Shown: piece by piece, positions 43,624-51,749 of the stretch
Position numbering within the stretch: the stretch's first letter is position 1
Layout of the letters: every line of letters starts with the position of its first letter
Origin: Anaerohalosphaeraceae bacterium
GTDB taxonomy: Bacteria; Planctomycetota; Phycisphaerae; Sedimentisphaerales; Anaerohalosphaeraceae
DNA length: 64,000 nucleotides
NCBI GenBank assembly: GCA_035378985.1
Contig: DAOSUR010000008.1
Span: forward strand, 62,001-126,000
Direction of reading: 5' to 3'
Made by a program: the position numbers and the translations under genes
Notes under the pieces: generated by a model
Database searches by the model: none
The model's input: the letters and a program-made list of their open reading frames with translations, nothing else
Told to the model about the DNA's origin: nothing

Positions 43624-44156
43624 TGGAGACAAACAAATCAGCCGGCTCCGAACCCTGGGAAGAAGTTTTTATGCCGCTGTTCGAAGAGCGGCAGCGGTTT
43701 GGACTCCTGCTGCAGGTGCCTCTGTGGGCAGGAATTGCCGTTTTTGGAGGGGTCATTCTCTTCCTGCAGTTCAAGGGGGCCCTGTCAGGAGCTTTAAGAG
43801 GGCTCCTGTGGCTTTGCTGGGCATTGACGGCCGCGGTGGATGGGCTCCTTGCTTCGGGGGGAATGCTCACCCGCGTAAGAAAGGAGGGCATAGAGGTTGT
43901 ATGCCTGCCGCTGACGTTTTTGCGAAAGCGAATCGCCTGGAAGGAGATTGAGCGGCTGTATGCCCGCAGCTATTCGCCGATTCTCGAATACGGCGGCTGG
44001 GGGATTCGATATGGGCAAGCCGGCACGGCGTATAACATCCGCGGCAATCAGGGAATCCAGCTGGAACTGAAAAACGGCAAAAGGATACTCATCGGCACGC
44101 AGCAGCCGCAGGAATTTCTGGATGCCGTCCGCTCTGCCGCCCCGGAGAAAATCTGA
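43623..44156 (+). CDS. Membrane protein with PH-like C-terminal domain
   Basis: This is a 177-residue protein with two adjacent transmembrane helices (about residues 27-50 and 54-77) and a cytosolic beta-rich tail with RIAWKEIERLYARSY, GGWGIRYGQAGTAYN and GIQLELKNGKRILIGTQQP. The tail pattern (turn-rich, ending in a predicted helix PQEFLDAVRSA) is like bacterial PH-domain membrane proteins. The ATG at 43623 lies inside the GH127 stop codon, so the two are translationally coupled. A transport or sensing function is not supported by any motif. Confidence 0.65.
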   Translation: METNKSAGSEPWEEVFMPLFEERQRFGLLLQVPLWAGIAVFGGVILFLQFKGALSGALRGLLWLCWALTAAVDGLLASGGMLTRVRKEGIEVVCLPLTFLRKRIAWKEIERLYARSYSPILEYGGWGIRYGQAGTAYNIRGNQGIQLELKNGKRILIGTQQPQEFLDAVRSAAPEKI

Positions 44157-44170
44157 CGTCTCTCTAACGA

Positions 44171-44209
44171 CAGTTATCTGTTAACAGTTATCAGTTGTAG
44201 TTGTCCGTG
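44171..44209 (+). repeat. Dispersed repeat of the CAGTTATCAGT type
   Basis: The sequence CAGTTATC occurs twice in tandem, followed by GTTGTCCGTG. A diverged copy is on the other strand at 59530-59560 (CAGTTATCAGTGGTCAGTTACC). It lies in a 334-bp gap (44157-44490) that otherwise holds the hairpin at 44276-44300 and no gene. Confidence 0.5.
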
Positions 44210-44275
44210 ATTGGTCGGGAAGCGGAAAGAGCCGGCTGCCGGAGCCCGGCCACGGGCTGCTTTTCGAAAGGATGG

Positions 44276-44300
44276 ATTCCCGCCTGCGCGGGAATGACAG
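44276..44300. repeat. Palindromic REP-like hairpin
   Basis: ATTCCCGC and GCGGGAAT form an 8-bp stem around CTGC, followed by GACAG. This is the widely seen intergenic element of the ATTCCCGCCTGCGCGGGAATGACAG kind, translated in junk frames as HSRAGGNP. A possible diverged relative is at 17643-17664. Confidence 0.65.
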
Positions 44301-44490
44301 AAATCTGCGAGAGAATGACAAAGCAGGAATGGACGTTTCAGGAAAAAACGGCTCTGTCGGAGGTATAGAAGGAGAAATTTGATTTTCACTCAATTTTTGT
44401 GCAGGCGGATTTTCACGGGTTATTTTGTTGAGGGGGGCGGCAGGGGCGGGTAGAATGAGAGGCAAACTCTTCAGAAAGGAGTGTGAGCCG

Positions 44491-45255
44491 ATGGAAAAGA
44501 AATACAAACTGGCAGCCTCGGAGATTCAGTCCTTAGTGCCCGATTTGGGGTTCGGCTTTGTTTCGGACAAGATTGCCGTGGACGGCCACCGCGTTCAGTG
44601 CATGGTGCGGGAAGAACCTGATGAGGAGGCCGACAGCGGCTGGCGGTTTCTGGGAGGCGGAGAGACCGAGGAATATCTGGACGAACCGGAGCACATTTCG
44701 CTGCTGGATATCAATACAATAGCCAATTATGACCCGGAGATTATCCCCTTTTTGATGTATCCGCCGGGGACGCAGATTGAGCGAAACGCTGCCGGCCGGC
44801 TGGAAGTGACCAGTCCGGATACGGAAGAGCCGGAAATCATCCTGCTGCCGCCGGTGGTCGCCGGAACGGTGCTGGTGCCGCAGTGCTGGCGGTTTGACAT
44901 CAGCGGACGGATGTTTCGGCGGATTGACGGCGGCAGTCTGGTGCTCTGGCGGCCGGGGCTGACCATCTGGATGGATGTCTATACCGCCAACAATCAGTCG
45001 ATTGAAGAGCGGGTCAACGGAATCCTTTCCATCAAGAGTGAAAAAGCGGCCGACCTGCAGCGGCGCGACGAAGAGGGCATGGTCAAACTGCGGTATTCGC
45101 TGACGGAAACCGTGGCCGACAAGGAACTGCACGGCGTCTATCTGTTCGGCTTTACCCCCGAGGAGGAACTGCATCTGGCGGTGTACTATACCTCAGAGGC
45201 GGACCGACGGGAAATCGAGAAAATCTGGGAGACCCTGGGGGTTGTGAAAACGTAA
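44491..45255 (+). CDS. DUF2185-containing protein with extra C-terminal domain
   Basis: This is a cytosolic protein of 254 aa. Residues 15-110 match the DUF2185 (immunity-protein-related) pattern: FVSDKIAVDGHRVQCMVREE, DSGWRFLGGGE, EEYLDEPEHISLLDINTIAN, then YDPEIIPFLMYPPGTQIER. The second half (about 140-254) contains a predicted beta-rich segment with RFDISGRMFRRIDGGSLVLW and is not a domain I recognise. The ATG at 44491 follows AAGGAG. DUF2185 is seen as single-domain immunity proteins next to toxins; no toxin gene is adjacent here, so it may be a solitary sensor or orphan immunity gene. Confidence 0.75.
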   Translation: MEKKYKLAASEIQSLVPDLGFGFVSDKIAVDGHRVQCMVREEPDEEADSGWRFLGGGETEEYLDEPEHISLLDINTIANYDPEIIPFLMYPPGTQIERNAAGRLEVTSPDTEEPEIILLPPVVAGTVLVPQCWRFDISGRMFRRIDGGSLVLWRPGLTIWMDVYTANNQSIEERVNGILSIKSEKAADLQRRDEEGMVKLRYSLTETVADKELHGVYLFGFTPEEELHLAVYYTSEADRREIEKIWETLGVVKT

Positions 45256-45389
45256 AAAAGAAATTTCCCCGCAAAGAGTCAAACGAAGAGGACGGGAAAA
45301 AGAGACGAAATCCGTAAAGACAATACTTTGGTGTTTCTTTGTCCTTCCTGCGGGAAATTGGAAGAAGATAAAAGGGTTTTTAGGAACGG

Positions 45390-46655
45390 ATGCCTTCGAA
45401 ATCGATTCTTTCAAGCGGAGTTTTTACCGGGATTTTGCTGGGTTCGGCGGTAATTGGAGGACTGCTGGGCTGGTTCGGCGGACATCGCGCGGAGGTGCTC
45501 AAGCCGCTGGGGGATATTTTTCTGAATCTGCTGTACTGTGCGGCGGTGCCGCTGGTGTTTTTTTCGCTCAGTTCGGCGGCGGCGGGCGCCGGCGAAACAA
45601 AACGGCTGGGGCGGATGGCCGTTCTGATGCTGGTTGTGTTTGCCGGAACGGGGATAATTGCATCCTGCCTGATGATTGGGGCGGTTAAACTGTTCAATCC
45701 GGTGGGGGGCCTGACCCTGTCGGCTGCGCCATCGAATGCGGGCGAATCGGTCCGGCTGGGGCAGACGCTGGCCGAGACGCTGACGGTTCCCAACTTTTCG
45801 AATCTGTTTGACCGGGAACATATGGCGGCCCTGATTGTGTTTTCGATTCTGACGGGGCTGGCGGCGCAGGCAGCGGGCAGCAAGGGCCGGGCCTTTCGGG
45901 CGTTCCTGAACTCCGGAGCCGCCGTGATGGGTCGGCTGATTCGGCTGATTATGGGCTATGCACCAATCGGGCTGGCGGCGTATTTTGCCTATCTGGTCGG
46001 GGTGTTCGGTCCGCAGCTGGCGGGCACCTACGGACGGGCGGTGCTGGTCTATTATCCGCTGGCGTTTTTGTATTTTGTTGCCGGTTTTTCGGTATACGCC
46101 TATTGGGCGGGCGGAAGAGAGGGGCTCGGGCGGTTCTGGAAGCACATCTGGCCCGCCTCGCTGACGGCGCTGGGCACCGGCAGCAGTCTGGCAGCCCTGC
46201 CGGCCAATCTGGAGGCAGCCGGACGCATTGGAATCCCGGACGATATCCGCCGTTTTGTGCTGCCGCTGGGGGCGACGATTCATATGGACGGCACATGTTT
46301 GGCGGCGATTCTGAAGATTGCAATTTTGTTTGCCCTGTTCGGGCGGGAGTTTTCCGGGCCGGAGGTGCTGGCCGGAGCGGTGGGTGCGGCCCTGCTGGCG
46401 GGGATGGTGATGAGCGGCATCCCGGGCGGCGGCTTTCTGGGGGAAATGATTCTTGTATCGCTGTATGGGTTCGGGCCGGAGGCCCTGCCGGTAATTGCCC
46501 TGCTGGGCACGCTGGTGGACCCGCCGGCGACGATGGTCAATTCGAGCGGCGATACGGCGGCGGCGATGCTCATCGCCCGGCTGCTGGAAGGCAGAAACTG
46601 GCTGGACAGCGGCGCCGCCCGCCAAGCCCCGGACGCCAGAAACGGCTACGGCTGA
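45390..46655 (+). CDS. Dicarboxylate/amino acid:cation symporter (DAACS family)
   Basis: This membrane transporter of 421 aa with about eight helices and two re-entrant loops couples substrate uptake to sodium or proton. Markers are GTGSSLAALPANLEAAG (the Ser-rich HP1 loop), GATIHMDGTCLAAIL (HMDGT, sodium site), SGIPGGGF (HP2), and PPATMVNSSGDTAAAM (substrate Asp; the following Arg of the dicarboxylate group is Thr). The loss of that Arg suggests a neutral or different substrate (inference). Its stop overlaps the convergent DUF134 gene by 10 bp. Confidence 0.9.
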   Translation: MPSKSILSSGVFTGILLGSAVIGGLLGWFGGHRAEVLKPLGDIFLNLLYCAAVPLVFFSLSSAAAGAGETKRLGRMAVLMLVVFAGTGIIASCLMIGAVKLFNPVGGLTLSAAPSNAGESVRLGQTLAETLTVPNFSNLFDREHMAALIVFSILTGLAAQAAGSKGRAFRAFLNSGAAVMGRLIRLIMGYAPIGLAAYFAYLVGVFGPQLAGTYGRAVLVYYPLAFLYFVAGFSVYAYWAGGREGLGRFWKHIWPASLTALGTGSSLAALPANLEAAGRIGIPDDIRRFVLPLGATIHMDGTCLAAILKIAILFALFGREFSGPEVLAGAVGAALLAGMVMSGIPGGGFLGEMILVSLYGFGPEALPVIALLGTLVDPPATMVNSSGDTAAAMLIARLLEGRNWLDSGAARQAPDARNGYG

Positions 46656-47062
46656 TGCCAATGCCGACCTCGGCGTCCGCAGGGACGATGCGGTTCCGGA
46701 TGAACCGATTCGTCCGGACCCTGAACAGCACGAGGCGGAGCAGACGGACCCGCCGGAGGAAAAGTCGGTGCCGTAAACTCCACGCATCCCCCCTGGATCA
46801 GCAGGGCCTTGCCGCTGACAAGGGCATCCGCAATTTTGCGGCGGGCGGATTCGAGAATGCGTCCAAAGGTCTGCCGCGAAACATTCATCCGCTCAGCGGC
46901 CTGTTCGTGATAGAGCCCTTCTTTGTCGGCCAGACGAACGGCCTCCCATTCGTCTTCGGTCAGGATAACCTGTTCGAGCATCGAGGCGGGAATGCCCTGC
47001 GGTTTATAAAACCGACAAACCGGCAGGCCGCTGATGCGTCTGCAAAACGGCGGGCGAGGCAT
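46646..47062 (-). CDS. DUF134 HTH protein
   Basis: This is a small helix-turn-helix protein of 138 aa. The N-terminus MPRPPFCRRISGLP is the usual DUF134 start. EDEWEAVRLADKEGLYHEQA then AAERMNVSRQTFGRILESAR forms a sigma-70-region-4-like HTH. A Pro-rich tail of about 45 residues (PTFPPAGPSAPP...) ends the protein. DUF134 genes usually accompany NifX-like and Mrp-like genes, as here. It is the last gene of the redox cluster and may regulate it. Confidence 0.88.
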   Translation of the reverse strand: MPRPPFCRRISGLPVCRFYKPQGIPASMLEQVILTEDEWEAVRLADKEGLYHEQAAERMNVSRQTFGRILESARRKIADALVSGKALLIQGGCVEFTAPTFPPAGPSAPPRAVQGPDESVHPEPHRPCGRRGRHWHQP

Positions 47063-47070
47063 AAAGACTC

Positions 47071-48222
47071 CTAATGCTCACAGACATTTTGACCGAGTTT
47101 GAGGCTTCCGTCCAGATAACTCTGAACAAGTTCCTCCGGAGTTCCGCAAGGAGCCCCGACCAGAACCCGAATGTTCTTTTCCTGGAACAAAGACTGGGCC
47201 CGCTGCCCCATTCCGCCCGCAATCACCGTGCCGACCTGCAGATGAGACAGCCATTGGGGCAGAACACCGGGTTCGTGTGCAGGCGGTGTGTGTAGCTGTA
47301 TATGGAGAATGGTTTTTCTTTGCGGGTCAACCTCGACAACGGCAAATTGAGAGCAGTGGCCGAAATGAGCGGACAGACGTCCTTCATGAAGAGGAACAGC
47401 AATTTTCATAGACATACTCCTTTCTGATTCATTTGCATCAGGCATATCATTTCCGAGAGCGGATTGAAAGCAGGCAGCCAGAGCCTGTGCAGCCGGATGA
47501 AGCGGATTGTTCTGAACAATAGGACGCCCGATGTCGCCGGTTCGGGCCAGTTCCGGTGCGAAGGGAATCCCCCCGAGAACAGGAACTCCGAACTGCTCTG
47601 CCGCATCCTGACAGGCCCCGTATCCGAAAAGATCCACTTTTTTTCCGCAATGCGGACAGAGCAGGCCGTTCATATTCTCGATCAAACCCAGCACCGGAAT
47701 CTTTAACTGTTGACAGAATGAAATGCATTTCCGAACATCCAGAAGAGCGATTTCCTGCGGGGTTGTCACAAGGATCGCCCCGTCGATTTTTCCCAGCAGA
47801 TGAACAACAGAGAGGACTTCATCCCCTGTTCCGGGGGGACAATCGACAACCAGAACATCCAGTTGGTCCCACCAGACGTTTTGAATACACTGCTGAAGGA
47901 AACTATGTTTGGCCGGCCCCCGCCAGATAATCGGGGTATCGGGGTTTTCCAGTAAAAATCCGATGCTCATGACTTTGAGATTCGGCCGGTATTGAGCCGG
48001 ATGCATCTGTCCTTCGATCTGAAAAATTTTTTGCTCTTCCATCCCCAGCATTTTCGGAATACTGGGGCCGTGCAGATCAATATCAAGCAGGCCGGTTTTC
48101 CGGTTTTGAATCGCCATCCAAACAGCCAGATTGACGGCAACACTGCTTTTGCCGACCCCCCCTTTGCCGCTCATTACAAGAATGGTTTTCCCGATCCGGT
48201 TCCCATGATTCTGCTGTTCCAT
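47071..48222 (-). CDS. Mrp/NBP35-family ATPase fused to NifX-like domain
   Basis: This is a 383-residue fusion. Residues 1-255 are an Mrp/NBP35 P-loop ATPase: VMSGKGGVGKSSVAVNLAV, LDIDLHGPSIPKMLG and MNGLLCPHCGKKVDLFG with the CxxC that bridges an Fe-S cluster. After a linker, a NifX/dinitrogenase iron-molybdenum cofactor-like domain starts at MKIAVPLHEGRLSAHFGH and covers the last 110 residues. The ATG at 48222 is preferred over an upstream TTG. The same fusion is known in the Desulfovibrio ORP system. The role is Fe-S or metal-cofactor handling. Confidence 0.88.
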   Translation of the reverse strand: MEQQNHGNRIGKTILVMSGKGGVGKSSVAVNLAVWMAIQNRKTGLLDIDLHGPSIPKMLGMEEQKIFQIEGQMHPAQYRPNLKVMSIGFLLENPDTPIIWRGPAKHSFLQQCIQNVWWDQLDVLVVDCPPGTGDEVLSVVHLLGKIDGAILVTTPQEIALLDVRKCISFCQQLKIPVLGLIENMNGLLCPHCGKKVDLFGYGACQDAAEQFGVPVLGGIPFAPELARTGDIGRPIVQNNPLHPAAQALAACFQSALGNDMPDANESERSMSMKIAVPLHEGRLSAHFGHCSQFAVVEVDPQRKTILHIQLHTPPAHEPGVLPQWLSHLQVGTVIAGGMGQRAQSLFQEKNIRVLVGAPCGTPEELVQSYLDGSLKLGQNVCEH

Positions 48223-48250
48223 AAGCAATCTCTTTCCAACACCTTTTTTG

Positions 48251-49132
48251 TTAGGAGAAAATCAGTTTCTGAATGGTTTCCCATAAAGAGCTGACGGCCC
48301 GAGCCGCCGGACTGTTTTTATCATATTCAATCACACTCTGCGCCTGAATCTGGGCGGCGGTTATTGAAGGGTCATAGGGAATCGTCACGGGTTTGGGCAG
48401 ATTTTTCCCGACCGCAAGCCGCTCGATTTGTCGTGTCATTTCCGGATTGATGTCCGCCTTATTGATGCACACCGCCGCTGAAATTCCGAAATGCTCGGTC
48501 AGTTCCAGCACCCGCATCAGATCATGACAGCCGGATTGAGTCGGTTCCGTCACCGCCAGTACAAAATCCGCACCGGTCAAAGACGCAATAACCGGACATC
48601 CGATCCCGGGCGAGCCGTCAGTAAACACCCAGTCCGTTTTTTTTTCATCAGCGATTCGCCGGGCCTCCTTGCGGAGCAGCGTCACCAACTTTCCGCTGTT
48701 TTCCTGGGCGATGCCCAGTTGGGCATGCACCATCGGACCGAAACGGGTCTGGGAAAGAAACCAGCGGCCGCTGACAACCTCGACCCAATCGATCGCCCCC
48801 GCCGGACAGAACTCCACGCACACCCGGCATCCCTCGCAGAAAGATTCTTGAACACGAAACACATTCTTGGATACGACCGGCTCAATTGCGCCGAATCGGC
48901 ACAGAGAATAACAGCGGCCGCATCCCCGGCACTTGGCAGACCGGATTGCCGCCCGTTTCCCGCCGACAAATTCGTACTCCTGTAAAACAATCGGCGATGT
49001 CAGCAGGTGCAGATCGGCTGCGTCCACATCACAATCGGCCAGCACACCGGTGCCCGCCAGTGCCGCCAGTGCCGCCGTGATGCTGGTTTTGCCGGTGCCG
49101 CCCTTGCCGCTGATGACTACGATTTCCTTCAC
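48251..49132 (-). CDS. MinD-like ATPase with ferredoxin insert (second copy)
   Basis: This P-loop ATPase of the MinD/Mrp superfamily has a 2[4Fe-4S] ferredoxin-type insert. KEIVVISGKGGTGKTSITAAL is at the N-terminus, CRGCGRCYSLCRFGAIEPV and CEGCRVCVEFCPAGAID give two clusters, and DGSPGIGCPVIASL the deviant Walker site. About 293 aa. The GTG at 49132 overlaps the previous stop (GTGA). It is a paralogue of the gene at 49129-49977, not identical. Together the two ATPases probably bind or move an Fe-S or metal cluster for the NifX-like partner (inference). Confidence 0.9.
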   Translation of the reverse strand: MKEIVVISGKGGTGKTSITAALAALAGTGVLADCDVDAADLHLLTSPIVLQEYEFVGGKRAAIRSAKCRGCGRCYSLCRFGAIEPVVSKNVFRVQESFCEGCRVCVEFCPAGAIDWVEVVSGRWFLSQTRFGPMVHAQLGIAQENSGKLVTLLRKEARRIADEKKTDWVFTDGSPGIGCPVIASLTGADFVLAVTEPTQSGCHDLMRVLELTEHFGISAAVCINKADINPEMTRQIERLAVGKNLPKPVTIPYDPSITAAQIQAQSVIEYDKNSPAARAVSSLWETIQKLIFS

Positions 49133-49977
49133 AGCAGAACCCTTTCGGCCAAGCAAGCAAACGGCTTCCGATATTCCGGCAGGACCTCGGCAATGATTCG
49201 GCCTTCGGAATATGCCTCAGCGATGCGGCGGTCCTCCGGCAGACGCAGCAGAATGTCGATGTTTTCATCGGCGCAGTATTCTTCTATTCGTTTATCGCCG
49301 CTGTCGGCCCGATTGATCGCTACACCAAAAAGCAACCTCAGTTCCCTGACCATGGCGACTGCCAGTTTCAGGTCATGCAGGCCGAACGGAGTCGGCTCGG
49401 TTACCAACAGAACAAAATCCGTATCCCGGACCGCGGCAAGGACCGGGCAGGATGTGCCCGGCGGGGCATCGAGGATTTTGACCGCATCAGCTCTCGCCCG
49501 CCTGCGGACCTGACGGATGACAGCAGGTATGCGTACGCTGCCGATTTTCAGCAGGCCCTGCACACAGTCCATTCCGCCCGCCTTGCCCCCTTCTATGCCC
49601 CCGACCTCGAGGGATTTGGCCGCAATAGCTCCCTCCGGACATATCTGCATACATCCGCCGCAGGAATGACAGAGCGTCTCGAAGGTCAGCACATGGGCTC
49701 CCGCCGCAACAATTGCTCCGTACTGGCACAGCCGCCCGCACTTGCCGCAACCGCTGCATCGCGACAGGTCTACCTGAGGAACCTCAACAAAAACGCTTTC
49801 CTTCCAATCGATAATCGGCCGAAGGAAAATTGCTCCGTTGGGTTCTTCCGCATCGCAATCGAGATACTGGACCGGCTGTCCGGCCTGAGACAACGTCCAG
49901 GCCAGATTAACCGCAACGGTGGTTTTGCCTGTGCCGCCTTTTCCGCTGGCGACTGCAATGGACGGATACGGTCTCAC
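49129..49977 (-). CDS. MinD-like ATPase with ferredoxin insert (first copy)
   Basis: This 282-residue protein has the same architecture as the next gene: IAVASGKGGTGKTTVAVNLA (P-loop), CSGCGKCGRLCQYGAIV and CHSCGGCMQICPEGAI (two 4Fe-4S clusters), LDAPPGTSCPVLAAVRD and VTEPTPFGLHDLKLAV. The GTG start overlaps the NifX-like stop by 4 bp. The two ferredoxin-ATPase genes are consecutive, a pairing also found in the Desulfovibrio orange protein operons. Confidence 0.9.
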   Translation of the reverse strand: MRPYPSIAVASGKGGTGKTTVAVNLAWTLSQAGQPVQYLDCDAEEPNGAIFLRPIIDWKESVFVEVPQVDLSRCSGCGKCGRLCQYGAIVAAGAHVLTFETLCHSCGGCMQICPEGAIAAKSLEVGGIEGGKAGGMDCVQGLLKIGSVRIPAVIRQVRRRARADAVKILDAPPGTSCPVLAAVRDTDFVLLVTEPTPFGLHDLKLAVAMVRELRLLFGVAINRADSGDKRIEEYCADENIDILLRLPEDRRIAEAYSEGRIIAEVLPEYRKPFACLAERVLL

Positions 49978-50348
49978 CTCGGCGGCTCCATCCGGTCAGG
50001 CGGAAGGGGTTCGGGCGGCGTATCGGGTTTCAGCCGTCCGGCTTTGAAGGCCTCAATTGCCTGCTTGACTGAACCGGAAACACCGCTATAGACGGCTACT
50101 TTGCCCGCCTGAAGAATGCGAATCGCATTCGGACCGCAGTTTCCGGTCAGCACCGCCCGAGCGCCGACATCAAGAACCTTTTTGGCCGCCTGAACTCCGA
50201 CTCCGCCGCCTGCTTCAGCAGTCTGATTCGAGAGCACCTGACAGTCCATTGTGTCGGAATCCACCAGCAAAAAATAAGCAGCACGACCGAATCGGGAGTC
50301 CACTCTATCCTCGAGCGTCGGCCCCTCTGATGTAATGCAGATTTTCAT
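49974..50348 (-). CDS. NifX/NifB-type cofactor-binding protein, ORP-like
   Basis: This is a single-domain dinitrogenase iron-molybdenum cofactor-like protein of 124 aa, with MKICITSEGPTLEDRVDSRF at the start and VGARAVLTGNCGPNAIRILQ near residue 65. Such small proteins bind metal cofactors or clusters; the ORP orange protein of Desulfovibrio is a homologue with a Mo-Cu cluster. The tail is Pro-rich (KPDTPPEPLPPD). It precedes the two ferredoxin-ATPases. Whether a Mo-Cu cluster is bound here cannot be seen. Confidence 0.88.
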   Translation of the reverse strand: MKICITSEGPTLEDRVDSRFGRAAYFLLVDSDTMDCQVLSNQTAEAGGGVGVQAAKKVLDVGARAVLTGNCGPNAIRILQAGKVAVYSGVSGSVKQAIEAFKAGRLKPDTPPEPLPPDRMEPPR

Positions 50349-50366
50349 AGAAGCATCCTTAACCCG

Positions 50367-50705
50367 CTACTTCTGCTCGGACTGCAGTTGTTCGATACGC
50401 TGACGGATTTGTTCGAGCATCTGCTCCATTTGAGCGGCCTGATTCTTCAGCACATCCAATTCTTTCTGTTCGGATAAAATCCAAGGGCCAGAGGGCATTC
50501 CGGCTCCGCGCTGCACTCGGGCCCAGCCGGGCAGTCCGGTCGCCCAAAACCAATTCCGCCAACCGCGGCCTGCGCCGTTCCATCCAAAGCATGACGGAAA
50601 CGAACGATTAGCGGTTCCGGGCATTCCAAATCCTGCACAAAAACCTGCTCCCCGTCCTGTGCGGGGGCCCATTCCAAACGGTCCTGTTCCGTCTCCAAAT
50701 GGCAT
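50367..50705 (-). CDS. DUF5320 small protein
   Basis: A 112-residue Gly- and Met-rich protein begins MPFGDGTGPFGMGPRTGRGA, the DUF5320 signature, followed by GFCAGFGMPG. Its C-terminal third is a short coiled coil (KNQAAQMEQMLEQIRQRIEQ). The ATG at 50705 follows AAAGGAGCAGCG, and longer readings are rejected. DUF5320 proteins commonly neighbour NifX-like and Mrp genes. Function is unknown; metal or protein binding is possible. Confidence 0.85.
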   Translation of the reverse strand: MPFGDGTGPFGMGPRTGRGAGFCAGFGMPGTANRSFPSCFGWNGAGRGWRNWFWATGLPGWARVQRGAGMPSGPWILSEQKELDVLKNQAAQMEQMLEQIRQRIEQLQSEQK

Positions 50706-50728
50706 ACGCTGCTCCTTTCCAAAAAGGG

Positions 50729-51613
50729 TTATTGTTTTTTCCTGACCAAACAGGCAGACATCTCTGTCCGCCTGAGAACAAATGTTCCAATCGCCTCTCC
50801 CAGATGTGCCGCCACGACGGGGCATTTGACCTGAAAGAGAAAGAACAGATTGGCGGGTGTCTCGTTGAGCGTTTCAAAATTGCCCTGCCCTTTGGCGACA
50901 ATCAAATCGGCCTGCTCAAACAGGCGGCGAAATTCGCGGCTGCAATCCTCCAGAACCGTCCCGGGAGCGTCGGCGCCGCTGTCGACGACCCGAACCATTT
51001 CGGTCAGACCCGCCTGAGCAGCCTCTTCTTTTGTTGCGTCATTGAGAATCGGTGAGCCCTTGACGACAAAGGTAATCTTCTCGAGCGGCATCTGTTCAAG
51101 CAGAAGGCGGTCGAAAACAATCTCTCCGGCATTGTCGCCCAGATAGAGGATGGAACGGGCGGCGGCAATGGACTGACGAAAACGCTCGAGTACCTGCTCA
51201 TCGAGCGGCTGGTGAAGGGCCCGGTCGATGGTTTCCTTGACCGTGTGCATCTGCAGGGAGCCGTGGACACCGTAGTCGATAATATTGCCCGCAATCGCCA
51301 GCAGGACCGCAGCCCGAAACGGGTCTTCGGAGGTTCGCACCCGCTCCCGCAGGCCGGGCAGCCATTGTAGGGCCAGCTGATTGCATCGGTGTTTGACCTC
51401 TTTGTACGGGTCGGGATTGCCGCTGATTTGGCGAATCTGATGATGAATTCGCCGGCTGATAATTGGCGGAGGTGCATTCAGGTCGATGCCGGACAAAAGA
51501 GAATGAACCTGATGGAGTATCTTCTGATGGACGGCCGGATCGCCGGAAACCATCCGAGCCGCTTCATTTGCCTGTCGAATAAAGCAAGGGATACAGTCTA
51601 ATGCACATTTCAT
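50729..51613 (-). CDS. DUF89/ARMT1-like damage-control phosphatase
   Basis: This is a DUF89-family protein of 294 aa. The N-terminal MKCALDCIPCFIRQANEAA has the Cys pair typical of the prokaryotic group, and YLGDNAGEIVFDRLLLEQ near residue 145 is the Asp-Asn metal site. KGSPILNDATKEEA and DLIVAKGQGNFETL follow. Relatives are metal-dependent phosphatases on damaged or excess metabolites. It is the first gene of the redox cluster, with a sigma70-type promoter upstream, and precedes DUF5320 by 23 bp. Confidence 0.88.
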   Translation of the reverse strand: MKCALDCIPCFIRQANEAARMVSGDPAVHQKILHQVHSLLSGIDLNAPPPIISRRIHHQIRQISGNPDPYKEVKHRCNQLALQWLPGLRERVRTSEDPFRAAVLLAIAGNIIDYGVHGSLQMHTVKETIDRALHQPLDEQVLERFRQSIAAARSILYLGDNAGEIVFDRLLLEQMPLEKITFVVKGSPILNDATKEEAAQAGLTEMVRVVDSGADAPGTVLEDCSREFRRLFEQADLIVAKGQGNFETLNETPANLFFLFQVKCPVVAAHLGEAIGTFVLRRTEMSACLVRKKQ

Positions 51614-51646
51614 ACCGTTCTTTCAGCCGTAAAAGAGCTTTGAATA

Positions 51647-51675
51647 ATTATTGGCATATGCTCATAAAAATTCAA
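51647..51675 (-). promoter_or_regulatory. Promoter with GCATATGC palindrome, upstream of the redox cluster
   Basis: TTGAAT and AATAAT on the minus strand are 17 bp apart. The spacer contains the 8-bp palindrome GCATATGC (51654-51661), an operator-like position. No sigma54 -24/-12 pattern is seen, unlike the Desulfovibrio ORP operons. Confidence 0.55.
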
Positions 51676-51749
51676 GCAAAAAATCTAAAAAAACGCAAAA
51701 ATATACTTTTCCTGTCGAATTACTGCTTATTGCTTCTGAAAAGCAGGAA

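Noticed and set aside
45411..46787. 458-residue Arg- and Gln-rich open frame opposite the symporter
   Set aside because: Composition is typical of an antisense reading; the symporter motifs are unambiguous.
51614..51720. Possible sigma54 promoter upstream of the redox cluster, expected from the Desulfovibrio ORP operons
   Set aside because: No GG and GC pair at -24/-12 spacing is present; a sigma70-type pair fits better.
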